From positions 124,001 through 188,000 of the forward strand of contig NZ_JAGFVL010000062.1 of the NCBI RefSeq assembly GCF_017599345.1: 64,000 bases of DNA. Direction: 5' to 3'. The position numbers and the translations under genes were made by a program. Origin of the DNA: Gracilibacillus suaedae (lineage in GTDB: Bacteria > Bacillota > Bacilli > Bacillales > Amphibacillaceae). Each line of letters begins with the position of its first letter. The stretch's first letter is position 1. Below, piece by piece: positions 17,568 to 25,873 of the stretch. Below the pieces are notes generated by a model. The model had not been told where the DNA came from, ran no database searches, and saw only the letters and a list, made by a program, of their open reading frames with translations.

Positions 17568-18563
17568 TTAAATCAGTCCTCTGTTTTTCAGTAAGTAGAG
17601 AAAGAAAGGCGCTCCCAGTCCAGCAAGTAGAACACCTACAGGTAACTCAATTGGATCAAATAAAGAACGAGCGATTGTATCAGAAAAAACAACAAGAATG
17701 GCGCCACCGAGTGCTGATACAGGTAATAGATATCGGTAATCTTCTCCGATAAAGAGCCTTACTATATGGGGGATGACAAGACCAACAAAGCCAATTAATC
17801 CGGCGACACTTACTGCTATTCCAGCTAAAAATGCAGCTAATGTAATTAATAAAAATCGGTGCAGTTCTACTTTTTGTCCTAATAGCTTCGCAGACTCATC
17901 GCCAAGCATTAGTAGATTAGCTGATCTGATTGCAAATAAAGATAGAAGCAGTCCAATAATGGCATATGGTGCGATAAAACTGAAATGATACCAGCCTCTT
18001 CCAGATAATCCACCAGCCAGCCAGGGAATTACTGCTTGCACACGGTCACTGAAAATAACCATTATCCCATTTTGGACGGCACCTAGAAGTGCATTAATCG
18101 CAACTCCTGCTAGAATAATCTTAAAGGCAGATGCTCCTTTATCCCAAGCTACACCATATACAATGATTGCTGTCACGAAGGAACCAATAAAAGCAGTGAT
18201 AGGTAACAGATATCCATAAGCAGGGAAGACTAACATGGTTATACTTGCCATCAGCCCGCCGCCAGCGGTTACCCCGATAATACCTGGATCTGCTAACGGG
18301 TTTTTCATGACACCTTGTAGTAATGCACCTGATACAGCTAAGCAGGCTCCTACAAGCAGCCCGATCAAAATTCGTGGCAAGCGTAATTCCCAAATAATCG
18401 TATGAAAGGTACTTTGGTCGTTTTCTATGATGACAGACCATATTTCTTTTATTGCTATATCTACAGAGCCATATGTAAGTGAAAATATACAGGTGATGAC
18501 AAGTAATATAGGCAATAGCAATATGATCCATTTTCTTCTTCTATTTCGAATTACTACATTCAT
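17568..18563 (-). CDS. Second heme/siderophore ABC importer permease (FecCD family)
   Basis: The 331-residue FecCD permease has about nine to ten hydrophobic segments and the blocks LRLPRILIGLLVGACLAVSG, MKNPLADPGIIGVTAGGG and AGLIGFVGLVIPHIVRLFIG. Its start overlaps the binding-protein stop by four bases (ATGA), so translation is coupled. The final gene of the operon is isdG, so heme is the favoured cargo. Confidence 0.9.
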   Translation of the reverse strand: MNVVIRNRRRKWIILLLPILLVITCIFSLTYGSVDIAIKEIWSVIIENDQSTFHTIIWELRLPRILIGLLVGACLAVSGALLQGVMKNPLADPGIIGVTAGGGLMASITMLVFPAYGYLLPITAFIGSFVTAIIVYGVAWDKGASAFKIILAGVAINALLGAVQNGIMVIFSDRVQAVIPWLAGGLSGRGWYHFSFIAPYAIIGLLLSLFAIRSANLLMLGDESAKLLGQKVELHRFLLITLAAFLAGIAVSVAGLIGFVGLVIPHIVRLFIGEDYRYLLPVSALGGAILVVFSDTIARSLFDPIELPVGVLLAGLGAPFFLYLLKNRGLI

Positions 18564-19516
18564 GCTGCCCCCTGTTGATTGTTAAAAATGTTAGTTAGAT
18601 ATTCTACAGCTTCCGTCACACGTATTCCTGGATTGGTACCAAAAAGATCGGACGGGAGTACCTCCACTTTGTTATCTTTGACTGCATCCATCGTATTCCA
18701 AGTCGGGTTTTGCTCCATTTCCTTCATAAATCCGTCACGAACTTCCTCTGGATTTCCATGACTGATTAGAAAGATATATTCCGGATCTGTTTCGATGATT
18801 CGTTCGGTATTGATTTGAGCATATTGTGGATAGGCTTCTAAACTTGGGAAGTCACTGGCAATATTCTCTCCACCTGCTAATTCAAGTAAGTTGCCACTTA
18901 ATGAATTCGGTAAAGCAGCCATATAGGTACCAGGCGCTCCATAGACGAGTAAAACACGAACGGACTCTTGTGGTAATTGCTCTTGAATGTTAGTCATATC
19001 CTCATCTAATTGGTTTATTAGTTGATTTGCCTGATCTTCGTTTTGGAGCATTTCACCAAAAAGCTTGATTTGTTGTTTAATATTTTTATAGGATTGTGCA
19101 TTGGTTAGCACCATCTTTGCACCTAATGATTCAATATTAGCAATATCTTTTTGATTCATTTGCGAATTACCTAAGACAACATCTGGTTGGGCGAGTGTTA
19201 ATTGTTCTAGATCTATTTCATGAGTGGAGCCGATTGGTTCCATTTCCTTGAAATTTTCCAGGCTGGTTTGATCTGATGCTGAATCGGGTCGGCCAACGAT
19301 ATTACCTCCCAACGCATTAATGATATTGAGGTCGCCGTTACTTAAGACTGCGATTCGATCTGGTACAGCGTGAAATGAGATCTCTCGGTCAATAAAATCC
19401 GTAATCCGATATTGTTCAGATTGGGCCGTAACCGCTTGGTTATCAGATGTTGTTTCTTGGTTACAAGCAGTAAGAAGTATGAATACAAACAATAAAATAT
19501 ATGTAAGTTTTCGCAT
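18560..19516 (-). CDS. Second heme/siderophore importer binding lipoprotein
   Basis: The 318-residue lipoprotein (lipobox LLTAC, Cys18) has the FecB/BtuF-like metal-receptor fold. It opens with ITDFIDREISFHAVPDRIAV and contains VLLVYGAPGTYMAALPNSL, which parallels VLILLGVPGSYLVATE of the plus-strand IsdE-like protein. AAGGAGG precedes the ATG. Two Fur boxes lie upstream (19537-19585). It heads the minus-strand operon binding protein-permease-ATPase-isdG. Confidence 0.88.
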   Translation of the reverse strand: MRKLTYILLFVFILLTACNQETTSDNQAVTAQSEQYRITDFIDREISFHAVPDRIAVLSNGDLNIINALGGNIVGRPDSASDQTSLENFKEMEPIGSTHEIDLEQLTLAQPDVVLGNSQMNQKDIANIESLGAKMVLTNAQSYKNIKQQIKLFGEMLQNEDQANQLINQLDEDMTNIQEQLPQESVRVLLVYGAPGTYMAALPNSLSGNLLELAGGENIASDFPSLEAYPQYAQINTERIIETDPEYIFLISHGNPEEVRDGFMKEMEQNPTWNTMDAVKDNKVEVLPSDLFGTNPGIRVTEAVEYLTNIFNNQQGAA

Positions 19517-19536
19517 GACTGTCCTCCTTGGATTTA

Positions 19537-19585
19537 ATTGATAATCAATCTCATCTACATTAAATGATAATGATTTTCAGTATCA
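19537..19585 (-). promoter_or_regulatory. Two Fur boxes before the second heme importer operon
   Basis: TTGATAATCAATCTCATC (19538-19555) and TAAATGATAATGATTTTCAG (19561-19580) both match the repeated NATNAT hexamer pattern. They lie directly upstream of the binding-protein ribosome site, so iron repression is expected. Confidence 0.75.
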
Positions 19586-19781
19586 ATGTCAATATAATTG
19601 TTAAATTTTTCATGAAAAATCAAGAAATCAGTCTTTCTTTTAGGCAAATTTATGCTGTATTATTCAAGTGACAACCCACAACATCTCCGATAAGAGAAAA
19701 AAACCATATCCGATATGGACATGGTTTTTAGGTGGATCAACTCTGTTGAGAAATGGACCAGTAATCTCTATGAATATAACT

Positions 19782-20336
19782 TCATTCATTCTTATGCTTC
19801 TTGAAATTTGTAATGATAAGATTCTGATATTTCTTAGCATCTTTTTGGGTTAAATTATCCGGCTCTTTTTTAATTACGACAGCTTAAATGTCAGAAAGAT
19901 AAAGGAAAAAGTAATGCTCAACCCCAATTAATTTATTAATCTTACTCCATTCAAAGAAATCCTTTCGAGTTTCTGTTACTCGTTCCAAGCCATTTTCTGT
20001 GATGGTGATCGTTTGCTCGCCTAATATTCCAAATGGTTTATTCTTTTTAAGGAGTATTTTGTATGTTAATAGTGTGAACCAACGGACAAAGTGTGGAAGG
20101 AAATAATAAATAAAAACCGTAATCGCGATGATAATAAGGATTTCGTATATGGAAATGAGCCTTTCATAATTAATTAAAGTATGTTGAAAAGTCCACAGTA
20201 TCATCACGATAAATAAAGAGATAGCAAAAAACCATCTACCAAATGAAATAATTCTTTTGAAAAACCTAGCAGTTAATAGCATATTTTTATATAATTCTAA
20301 AACGTCTTCTGTTGTAATATTGAATTTTGCTATCAA
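19782..20336 (-). pseudogene. YcxB-like membrane protein broken by an in-frame stop
   Basis: The reading frame starts with ATG at 20336 and has two close hydrophobic segments (~32-50 and ~65-85). The segment ITITENGLERVTETRKDFFE is typical of the YcxB-like family (PF14317). A TAA interrupts it at 19884-19886, after FFLYLSDI. The same frame then stays open for 33 more codons (AVVIKKEPDNL...FKKHKNE) to a TGA at 19782-19784, which resembles the normal end of the family. This points to a recent nonsense mutation in a ~184-residue protein. A functional 150-residue truncated product or read-through is possible. Confidence 0.65.
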
Positions 20337-20625
20337 ATTCTAGCCTCCTCTGACTATATTTTATTTCTCTCTTCTATTTATTCTATACGCTGCATAGGTA
20401 ATTGAAAAACATTTTCTCTTTTGTATATATATTCATCAGCATTAGCCGAGAGCATATCATGAAAAACAGCATATAATCATTATATACATTACTTAATGCA
20501 TAGATGGAGAACAATGCTTTTGTCATATTATTTAGGATTATTATTTTATTCAGACGATTGGTCATCAAGCGAATCAACGCCACGCTATGCATGGTTGAAG
20601 ATTATCTGAAGGGAGAGAATTCCTT

Positions 20626-21219
20626 ATGTCTGACGACAATCATAATCAAGAAATTGTTTCGGATAACCACGAAAGTACCGACAATAATGAAGGTCCTCGA
20701 GAAAACAACACTACTCAAGTACAAGATTTGCTTCGTCGCGGGTACAACTCTTTTAAGATAGATGATTACGAAAAAGCACATCAATTATTCGAAGAGGCAA
20801 TTACGCAGGTTCCTGACAGTGCTGAAGCACATGCATGGCTCGCAGCCGTTTATGGTCGTCAAATCGATGCAGCATGGAGTTTAACGGATAAAATGGAGCT
20901 TTTCTCTAAACTTGAAAACGAAATCAAGATAGCTCTTGAACTAGACCCCGCATTACCTCTCGCAAGAAGGATGAATGGTTCTATGTTATTAAATGCTCCG
21001 GATATGCTAGGGGGAGATCCTGCTAAAGCAGTAATAGAATTCCGTTATTGTATAGAGCGTGGAATGACTGATATGGAAATATGGGTATCCCTAGCTAAAT
21101 GTTATTTAGAAACCGCTGAACTGGCTAAAGCAAAAGAAGCATTAAAAAAAGCATTAGCTCTAGAACCGAAGAATGAAATGGTTCTGCAATTATTACAAGA
21201 CACCATGAAAAAACAATAG
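20626..21219 (+). CDS. TPR-repeat protein
   Basis: The 197-residue soluble protein has a ~30-residue acidic, Asn-rich N-terminus followed by tetratricopeptide-type helices: LLRRGYNSFKIDDYEKAHQL (~35-54), ALELDPALPLARRMNGSMLL (~105-124) and CYLETAELAKAKEALKKALA near the end. TPR proteins act as scaffolds for other proteins. GGGAGAG precedes the ATG. It faces away from a pseudogene and heads a region in which other TPR-like proteins, small helical proteins and aromatic-acid enzymes cluster. No catalytic motif is visible. Confidence 0.75.
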   Translation: MSDDNHNQEIVSDNHESTDNNEGPRENNTTQVQDLLRRGYNSFKIDDYEKAHQLFEEAITQVPDSAEAHAWLAAVYGRQIDAAWSLTDKMELFSKLENEIKIALELDPALPLARRMNGSMLLNAPDMLGGDPAKAVIEFRYCIERGMTDMEIWVSLAKCYLETAELAKAKEALKKALALEPKNEMVLQLLQDTMKKQ

Positions 21220-21246
21220 GAAAATAGCATAAAAAACATAAGAAAT

Positions 21247-21278
21247 CACCACAGCTACATAGCTATGGTGCTTTTTTG
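21247..21278 (+). terminator. Terminator after the TPR gene
   Basis: CACCACAGCTA and TAGCTATGGTG pair, followed by CTTTTTTG. Confidence 0.75.
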
Positions 21279-21305
21279 TTGTTTTGTTACGAAGAGATGG
21301 AGCGC

Positions 21306-21571
21306 TAATCCAAGGAAGCTCGTCCTGTTGCTTGAAAAACAGTCTATATCCAAGGAAGAGAAGGAGATACCCCCGGAAGCAGCCCCCCCTGTTCCTTGGA
21401 AAAACCCCTCTCTTCCTTGGAAAACAGCCTATATCCAAGGAAGGGAAGGAGACATCCCCGGAAGCGACGTCCTGTTCCGAGGAAAAAGTCCTCTCTTCCG
21501 GGGATAATCGGCTATATCCAGGGAAGAGAAGGAAATATCCCCGGAAACGGCGTCCTGTTCCTTGGAAAACC
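21306..21571. repeat. GC-rich ~85-bp tandem repeat with internal hairpins
   Basis: Units beginning CTATATCCAAGGAAG start at 21343, 21429 and 21512 (periods 86 and 83 bp), with a partial unit before them (21306-21342). Each contains a CCCCGGAAGC block and GTCCTGTTCC, and arms CCAAGGAAGAG/CTCTTCCTTGG that can pair. Base composition is far richer in G+C than the surroundings. Several frames stay open across it, but the peptides are repeat-derived and lack ribosome sites. It lies between the convergent TPR gene and the 82-residue gene. Confidence 0.75.
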
Positions 21572-21665
21572 AATATAATTAAAAGAAGAGGAGTAACTCA
21601 TACAGATATCAGGTTATCAGTATGAAATGCTTGCTATTAAATGTAACTAATCGAATTACGAAATT

Positions 21666-21914
21666 CTAAGAGCGGTCTTTCTGAATACTTTCTACTCCTT
21701 TCGTCATCATTTCTTTACCTGTCGTAATCGCACTATTTCTCAAAGTAGTGGCCATTTTTTCTAAAAGAACACGGGGTGGTTGATTTACATCACTTACCAC
21801 ATGATTCATTTCATCGCTAAGGCGGGTGGCTCCATTGATCAAAGCATCTGTGACAATAGGTTCAGAGTGTTCCCTTGCTTCTTTAATTAGCTTTTTAAGT
21901 GTATCTTTTGCCAT
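21666..21914 (-). CDS. Small helical protein, unknown (relative of the 28712-28987 protein)
   Basis: The 82-residue protein has no signal or membrane segment and appears all-helical and amphipathic. AAAGGAGGTG precedes the ATG, so translation is credible. It aligns loosely with the 91-residue protein at 28712-28987 (N-Q-P-P/D-Q-P-V near the middle, then K-E-M-M/K-Q-M-I toward the end). The two small genes bracket the ligase genes. I do not recognise the family; a structural or granule-associated protein would fit the look, but that is a guess. Confidence 0.6.
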   Translation of the reverse strand: MAKDTLKKLIKEAREHSEPIVTDALINGATRLSDEMNHVVSDVNQPPRVLLEKMATTLRNSAITTGKEMMTKGVESIQKDRS

Positions 21915-22004
21915 CTATTGAATCACCTCCTTTCAATTAAACGTTTTTGACTACCTAGTGGTCATTTGATTAGCGTCAGCTTTGCTTATGGGGGCTTCAT
22001 TACA

Positions 22005-22685
22005 CTATTGCTGCTTGGTCTGGTTGCCGAGTTCTTGTTCTGCAGCATTGACTGCCCTTCTTATCAAATTAGACAGCGGACTCTCCGCGTTTGGAACTTG
22101 CTCAATATCGGGTTTTCCTTCCAAAGACTCAAGCTTTAGTTGGAGAAGGTTTTTAAACTTAGGATCCTGTGTTTCGTGTTTAAGTTTTAGCCAACACACA
22201 CTAGCATCCTTATTTCGACCAATTCGATAGTATACTTCCCCTAGTTCATAAATAAGCTGCCAATATCTTGTGATTTCAAGGAATCCTTCTCCATCTATTT
22301 GTCGCTCAATGAGAAAAGTGTAATCTTCAATTGCTGTATGGGAACGATGGAAATGCTTTTCAGGCAACTTGTATGCTGCTTTACCACGTAATAATCGAAC
22401 CATGATGTTATGAGGTTCGGCACTTGCAGCTCCATCTAGAAGCTTTAATCCTGATTTTGACCATCTTAATTTCTCTATTGGATTTGTCTTGTCTCTAGCA
22501 ATTAATATCATCGTGCTACCGTGGTATGCGTCTAAAAGTGGAATGTCTGAATGATCGGACCGTTCCTTTTCTAGTAGTTGATGTAGGTCTTGACCAGCTT
22601 TTTTATTTCCCTCCACGCTTTTTTGGTGTAATGAAATAATCTGTTGCTGTAAAATCTTATCATCGCTCGTATTTATATTTATCAA
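22005..22685 (-). CDS. TPR-like helical protein, paralogue of its upstream neighbour
   Basis: The 226-residue soluble protein lacks recognisable catalytic motifs. Its middle (Y-H-G-S-T-M-I-L-I-A-R-D, R-L-L-R-G-K-A-A-Y-K-L-P, A-I-E-D-Y-T-F-L-I-E-R) matches the 168-residue protein at 22732-23238 (Y-Y-G-S-T-L-A-L-L-A-R-D, R-S-N-V-C-L-R-L-P, A-V-E-D-I-L-F-L-L-D-R). This shows a tandem duplication, with an extra ~50-residue C-terminal tail here. The helical pairs resemble TPR folds. The start is TTG at 22685 with AAGGAGGG upstream. It is the third gene of a minus-strand run beginning with the DUF4915-like protein. Confidence 0.7.
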   Translation of the reverse strand: MININTSDDKILQQQIISLHQKSVEGNKKAGQDLHQLLEKERSDHSDIPLLDAYHGSTMILIARDKTNPIEKLRWSKSGLKLLDGAASAEPHNIMVRLLRGKAAYKLPEKHFHRSHTAIEDYTFLIERQIDGEGFLEITRYWQLIYELGEVYYRIGRNKDASVCWLKLKHETQDPKFKNLLQLKLESLEGKPDIEQVPNAESPLSNLIRRAVNAAEQELGNQTKQQ

Positions 22686-22731
22686 ATGGTTTTCCCTCCT
22701 TTTCAGGCCTTACTTCTTGATAAGACTTCCT

Positions 22732-23238
22732 CTATTTCTTTTTTTTAGATAATAACTTGGAGAAACGTTGCTTAACTTTACTTGCTTCATCTGGTTTCCC
22801 CATATTTTGATAAGCCGTACTTAGATCCGCTACTAATTCTTTCACCTGACGATTAGTAAGGTAATTCGAATCTTTTTGATAACGATCTAGCAAGAATAAA
22901 ATATCTTCGACTGCCGTTTTTGAGCATTGGAAGAAGGATTCTGGTAGACGTAAACATACATTTGATCGTAACATACGTATTTCCTTATGTTGTGGATTCC
23001 GAGAGATTGCTTGGTTCAATACATCTAATCCTTCTTGCGCTTTATCTGCTTTTTCCAAAGGTTGAGAGGCATCTCGTGCTAATAAAGCGAGGGTACTGCC
23101 ATAATAGGCCTCAACAAGAGCGTTGTTTGGATCGGAATTGCGAAGCTTTAAGAAAATATCATATGACTGCTTTACTGCTTTTTTATCTCCCTTTACACCT
23201 TTCATAAAAAGTTTTTTTCCTTCCTCAAATTGTTTCAT
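22732..23238 (-). CDS. TPR-like helical protein
   Basis: This 168-residue, lysine-rich, alpha-helical protein has TPR-like periodicity (E-A-Y-Y-G-S-T-L-A-L-L near 43-53, L-S-T-A-Y-Q-N-M-G-K-P-D-E-A near 140). Its ATG overlaps the stop codon of the DUF4915-like gene (TAATG), so translation is coupled. It is paralogous to the next gene (22005-22685). The C-terminus is strongly basic (L-L-S-K-K-K-K). Function unknown; a scaffold partner of the beta-propeller is a reasonable inference. Confidence 0.7.
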   Translation of the reverse strand: MKQFEEGKKLFMKGVKGDKKAVKQSYDIFLKLRNSDPNNALVEAYYGSTLALLARDASQPLEKADKAQEGLDVLNQAISRNPQHKEIRMLRSNVCLRLPESFFQCSKTAVEDILFLLDRYQKDSNYLTNRQVKELVADLSTAYQNMGKPDEASKVKQRFSKLLSKKKK

Positions 23239-24155
23239 TACATAGATCTTCCCTTCTGAATAAAATTTGGATCAACAATCAGAATTTGATATACCTGTTG
23301 CACCGGTAAAGGTACAAAGCGCGAAATTCTAAATTTAGGATCATAAACATATATTCCGCCATCTAAGCTACAATTCGAGAATTCGTGAGGGATTCGTAAC
23401 ACATGTCTCATCCTGCTTTGGCCGATAAACATGGTATTGTCTGTTATGGCAAGACCACGTGTGAAACCTGATAACTGAATCGGCAACTTATTTTCGGCTA
23501 CGACACGGAATGACATCGAGTCACAATACGCTAACTTGTTTTGATGCATCATTACCGTATGCGGCATATATAAGTCTTTTACTACGATATGATTCTCGGG
23601 ATTGATATGGAGTTGTTGAGTAGGATGGAAATCGGTCAAATCAATAGCAACAATCCCTCCGTTTCTTTGCTGAGGGGTCATATACCATTTGCCATAAGGG
23701 GAAAACATAGAAACATACAATGTATGCCCGTCTAGCCAAATGTCATTAATATGATGAATGTCTTTATCCTCTGCATTAAACCGAATCTCTCCTATTCGTG
23801 TAAGTGAGTCGGTATCATAGCACCCGATAGTATTGGTTGCCGTTTCTACTACTAGAACAACATGATCATCGAATTTCGTAATATCGTGAAAATCGAGTTT
23901 CGAGTATTGTTTTTTGTGAATGACTTGGAACTCCTGGTCCATCGTAATAATTTGATTCTCATCAGATGCGATAAATAATCGATCATTAACTATTGTCATT
24001 CCTGAACAACTTCCGCTATATAGTTTCTTGAAGGCATTATGGTTAAAATCTACTAAAAATAGGCCGCCTTGATCAGTTTCACTGGATGGACAGGTGATTA
24101 GTAGACGTTTATTGATATGTTTAAAATCTGGATCATCCTTCAATCCGTATAACAA
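23238..24155 (-). CDS. DUF4915/TIGR03032-like beta-propeller protein
   Basis: The 305-residue protein shows repeated beta-strand blades: L-F-L-V-D-F, L-F-I-A-S-D-E-N, H-D-I-T-K-F-D-D-H, H-H-I-N-D-I-W-L-D-G, L-Y-V-S-M-F-S, G-G-I-V-A-I-D-L, M-P-H-T-V-M-M and T-R-G-L-A-I-T-D. The regularly placed H-D/H-H-I-N-D and M-P-H motifs recall the DUF4915/TIGR03032 family, whose function is unknown. Start TTG at 24155 has AAGGAGGT upstream. It diverges from the ligase operon across a structured intergenic region, suggesting shared regulation. Confidence 0.65.
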   Translation of the reverse strand: MLYGLKDDPDFKHINKRLLITCPSSETDQGGLFLVDFNHNAFKKLYSGSCSGMTIVNDRLFIASDENQIITMDQEFQVIHKKQYSKLDFHDITKFDDHVVLVVETATNTIGCYDTDSLTRIGEIRFNAEDKDIHHINDIWLDGHTLYVSMFSPYGKWYMTPQQRNGGIVAIDLTDFHPTQQLHINPENHIVVKDLYMPHTVMMHQNKLAYCDSMSFRVVAENKLPIQLSGFTRGLAITDNTMFIGQSRMRHVLRIPHEFSNCSLDGGIYVYDPKFRISRFVPLPVQQVYQILIVDPNFIQKGRSM

Positions 24156-24201
24156 TAGGGTTCAACCTCCTTGTTAATAAATGAATTGTGCTAGTTACAA
24201 T

Positions 24202-24339
24202 ATGTTTCTTAATAGAAACGGTTTGGATGAAATTCCTGATTTTTATCAATTTATATATTTGTCCGAGTCAAATTTGTCACAACTTGCATTATATAAAGAA
24301 TATAGAAAGGAAGTGAATGCAGCTGTGATAGAGAACTAG
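24202..24339 (+). CDS. Possible 45-residue ORF or gene fragment
   Basis: ATG at 24202 opens 45 codons with ordinary amino-acid composition (D-F-Y-Q-F-I-Y-L-S-E-S-N-L-S-Q-L), but no ribosome site precedes it. It lies in the divergent region upstream of the first ligase. It could be a leader ORF, a gene remnant or chance. Confidence 0.2.
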   Translation: MFLNRNGLDEIPDFYQFIYLSESNLSQLALYKEYRKEVNAAVIEN

Positions 24340-24345
24340 TTTAAA

Positions 24346-24425
24346 CCATATTAATCGGCAAGATAACTGTATCTTTGTCGGTATGGAAAATAAGCCCTTA
24401 GACATTTCTATCAATTGTCAAAGGG
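24346..24425 (+). promoter_or_regulatory. Two consecutive hairpins in the leader of the ligase operon
   Basis: The first hairpin (24346-24386) pairs CCATA...TCGGCAAGATA with TATCTTTGTCGG...TATGG. The second (24395-24425) pairs CCCTTAGACA with TGTCAAAGGG and is followed by ATCTTTC, a weak terminator-like tail. Together they could form an attenuator or a structured 5' leader for 24494-28635. I do not recognise a known riboswitch. The remainder of 24156-24493 holds nothing else I can name. Confidence 0.4.
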
Positions 24426-24493
24426 ATCTTTCAAAATAATTTAGGGCGTGAGAATTTGAGGAATGAGAAAAATACAAGGAATGGAGGATGGAA

Positions 24494-25843
24494 ATGGAGA
24501 AGACCCAAACGCATAAGATGACTGTTTCCGTTGATAGACATTCATCCCATTTAGAACAATTCAAAGATTTTTATAAAGAATTAGATGACCAGGGGCAAAC
24601 GATTGAAAAACTACCTCATGAAGAAATAGAAGTTTATCAGTTACGAGCCATTAATGCCACTCTTCGACATGTGTGGAATCATAATGAATACTATCACTCG
24701 AAATTGGCAGAAGCAGGATTCACGGAGCCTAAAATAGATAGCTTGGAACAATTAGCATCTGTACCAATGTTAGAAAAAGATCCTCTTAGAGGAGATAAAG
24801 AGAAGATATTATGTGTTAATCCAAAAGAAATAGGCCAAGTTCATTTAACAAGTGGTACGTCTGGCAAACCCATTTATACCGCTTATACCTTGGCAGATCA
24901 ATATGTATATGATTTGCTACCGAAATATTTGGAATTGTTTAAGGAAGCAGATGATGATGTCGCGGCAATTGCACTTCCATATGAATTTGCGCTGCCTGGT
25001 CTTGGATTTCAACGATTATTTCAATTTGCTTTTGGTACTGCGGTGCTATCGCTTGGTAAAGGTGGTTACATGGCTCCGGTTGATAAGTCGTTGGAATTAA
25101 TGAAGGAATATCAAGCAACAGTTCTTACAACAACACCATCTTACGCAGCTTTACTCGCAGAAGAGAGCGAGAATTACGGTATCAAGATAGGTGAAGATAT
25201 TCCATTGAAGAAAATTTGGCTGACTGGTGAAGGATGTTCTCCCGCCTTCCGCGAACGTTTGGAGAAGTGGTGGGGATGTGAGGTTTCCTTTTTCTATGGT
25301 TCAACCGAGTGTGGCGTTATCGGTGTAGAATGTAGTAACCATCAAGGATATCACGTTATGGAAGGGCATGTAAAAGTGGAAATTATTGATCCAGATACTG
25401 GTGAAGTCCTTCCTTATGGGCGTACTGGTGAAATTGTAGTAACGACATTACTGCGTGAAGGAATGCCAATGGTACGCTATCGGACTGGAGATTTAGGAAA
25501 GTTACAACCATCTCAATGTGATTGTGGTACAAAGATGGATGTCCTGCAGTTAAGAGGAAGAATAGAGCACATGCTGCGTATAGGAAAAGAAGATTATTCA
25601 CCATTTATGATTGAGCATTTCCTTATGGAGATTCCAGATGTAGGTTTATGGTATCACTTCAAGCTAAATGAAGGAATGTTAACGATTGAAGCAGAGAAAT
25701 TCCGCACAAATTTAAGTGACGAACAATTAGCGAAAAAAATACAAAAGCACATGGCTGATCGAATTGGAATAGATTGCGAAGTTGTGATCAGAGACGATAT
25801 TCCTCGAACGTTTGGGAAAGCAACTAGAGTTATTATTAATTAG
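24494..25843 (+). CDS. PaaK-family adenylate-forming ligase 1
   Basis: The 449-residue enzyme belongs to the phenylacetate-CoA ligase/CapK branch of acyl-adenylate enzymes. It has the AMP/P-loop motif LTSGTSGKPIY (~118-128), FFYGSTECGVIG (~263-274, motif A5), MVRYRTGDLGKL (~320, motif A7) and the cysteine pair CDCGTK after it. The conserved lysine may lie in the FGKATRVI tail. These enzymes activate an aromatic carboxylate with ATP and usually pass it to CoA. With a chorismate-lyase-like gene in the operon, 4-hydroxybenzoate is the suggested substrate (inference). ATG 24494 is preferred to 24488 because GGAGG sits six bases upstream. Confidence 0.85.
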   Translation: MEKTQTHKMTVSVDRHSSHLEQFKDFYKELDDQGQTIEKLPHEEIEVYQLRAINATLRHVWNHNEYYHSKLAEAGFTEPKIDSLEQLASVPMLEKDPLRGDKEKILCVNPKEIGQVHLTSGTSGKPIYTAYTLADQYVYDLLPKYLELFKEADDDVAAIALPYEFALPGLGFQRLFQFAFGTAVLSLGKGGYMAPVDKSLELMKEYQATVLTTTPSYAALLAEESENYGIKIGEDIPLKKIWLTGEGCSPAFRERLEKWWGCEVSFFYGSTECGVIGVECSNHQGYHVMEGHVKVEIIDPDTGEVLPYGRTGEIVVTTLLREGMPMVRYRTGDLGKLQPSQCDCGTKMDVLQLRGRIEHMLRIGKEDYSPFMIEHFLMEIPDVGLWYHFKLNEGMLTIEAEKFRTNLSDEQLAKKIQKHMADRIGIDCEVVIRDDIPRTFGKATRVIIN

Positions 25844-25873
25844 TGATAAAGAAGTGGAAGAGGAGGTGGCATA

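Noticed and set aside
19668..19853. Possible 61-residue plus-strand ORF
   Set aside because: No ribosome site, implausible composition, and it overlaps the conserved tail of the YcxB-like pseudogene on the other strand.
20383..20592. Minus-strand 69-residue ORF in the region before the TPR gene
   Set aside because: No ribosome site; AT-rich chance frame rich in Met, Leu, Ile and Asn.
21306..21571. CRISPR array or coding repeat
   Set aside because: Units are ~85 bp, imperfect and self-pairing with no separate spacers and no cas genes; open frames across it are a by-product of GC-rich repetition and lack starts.
21193..21573. 126-residue minus-strand ORF across the tandem repeat
   Set aside because: Peptide is a direct translation of the repeat units and overlaps the TPR gene end; no ribosome site.
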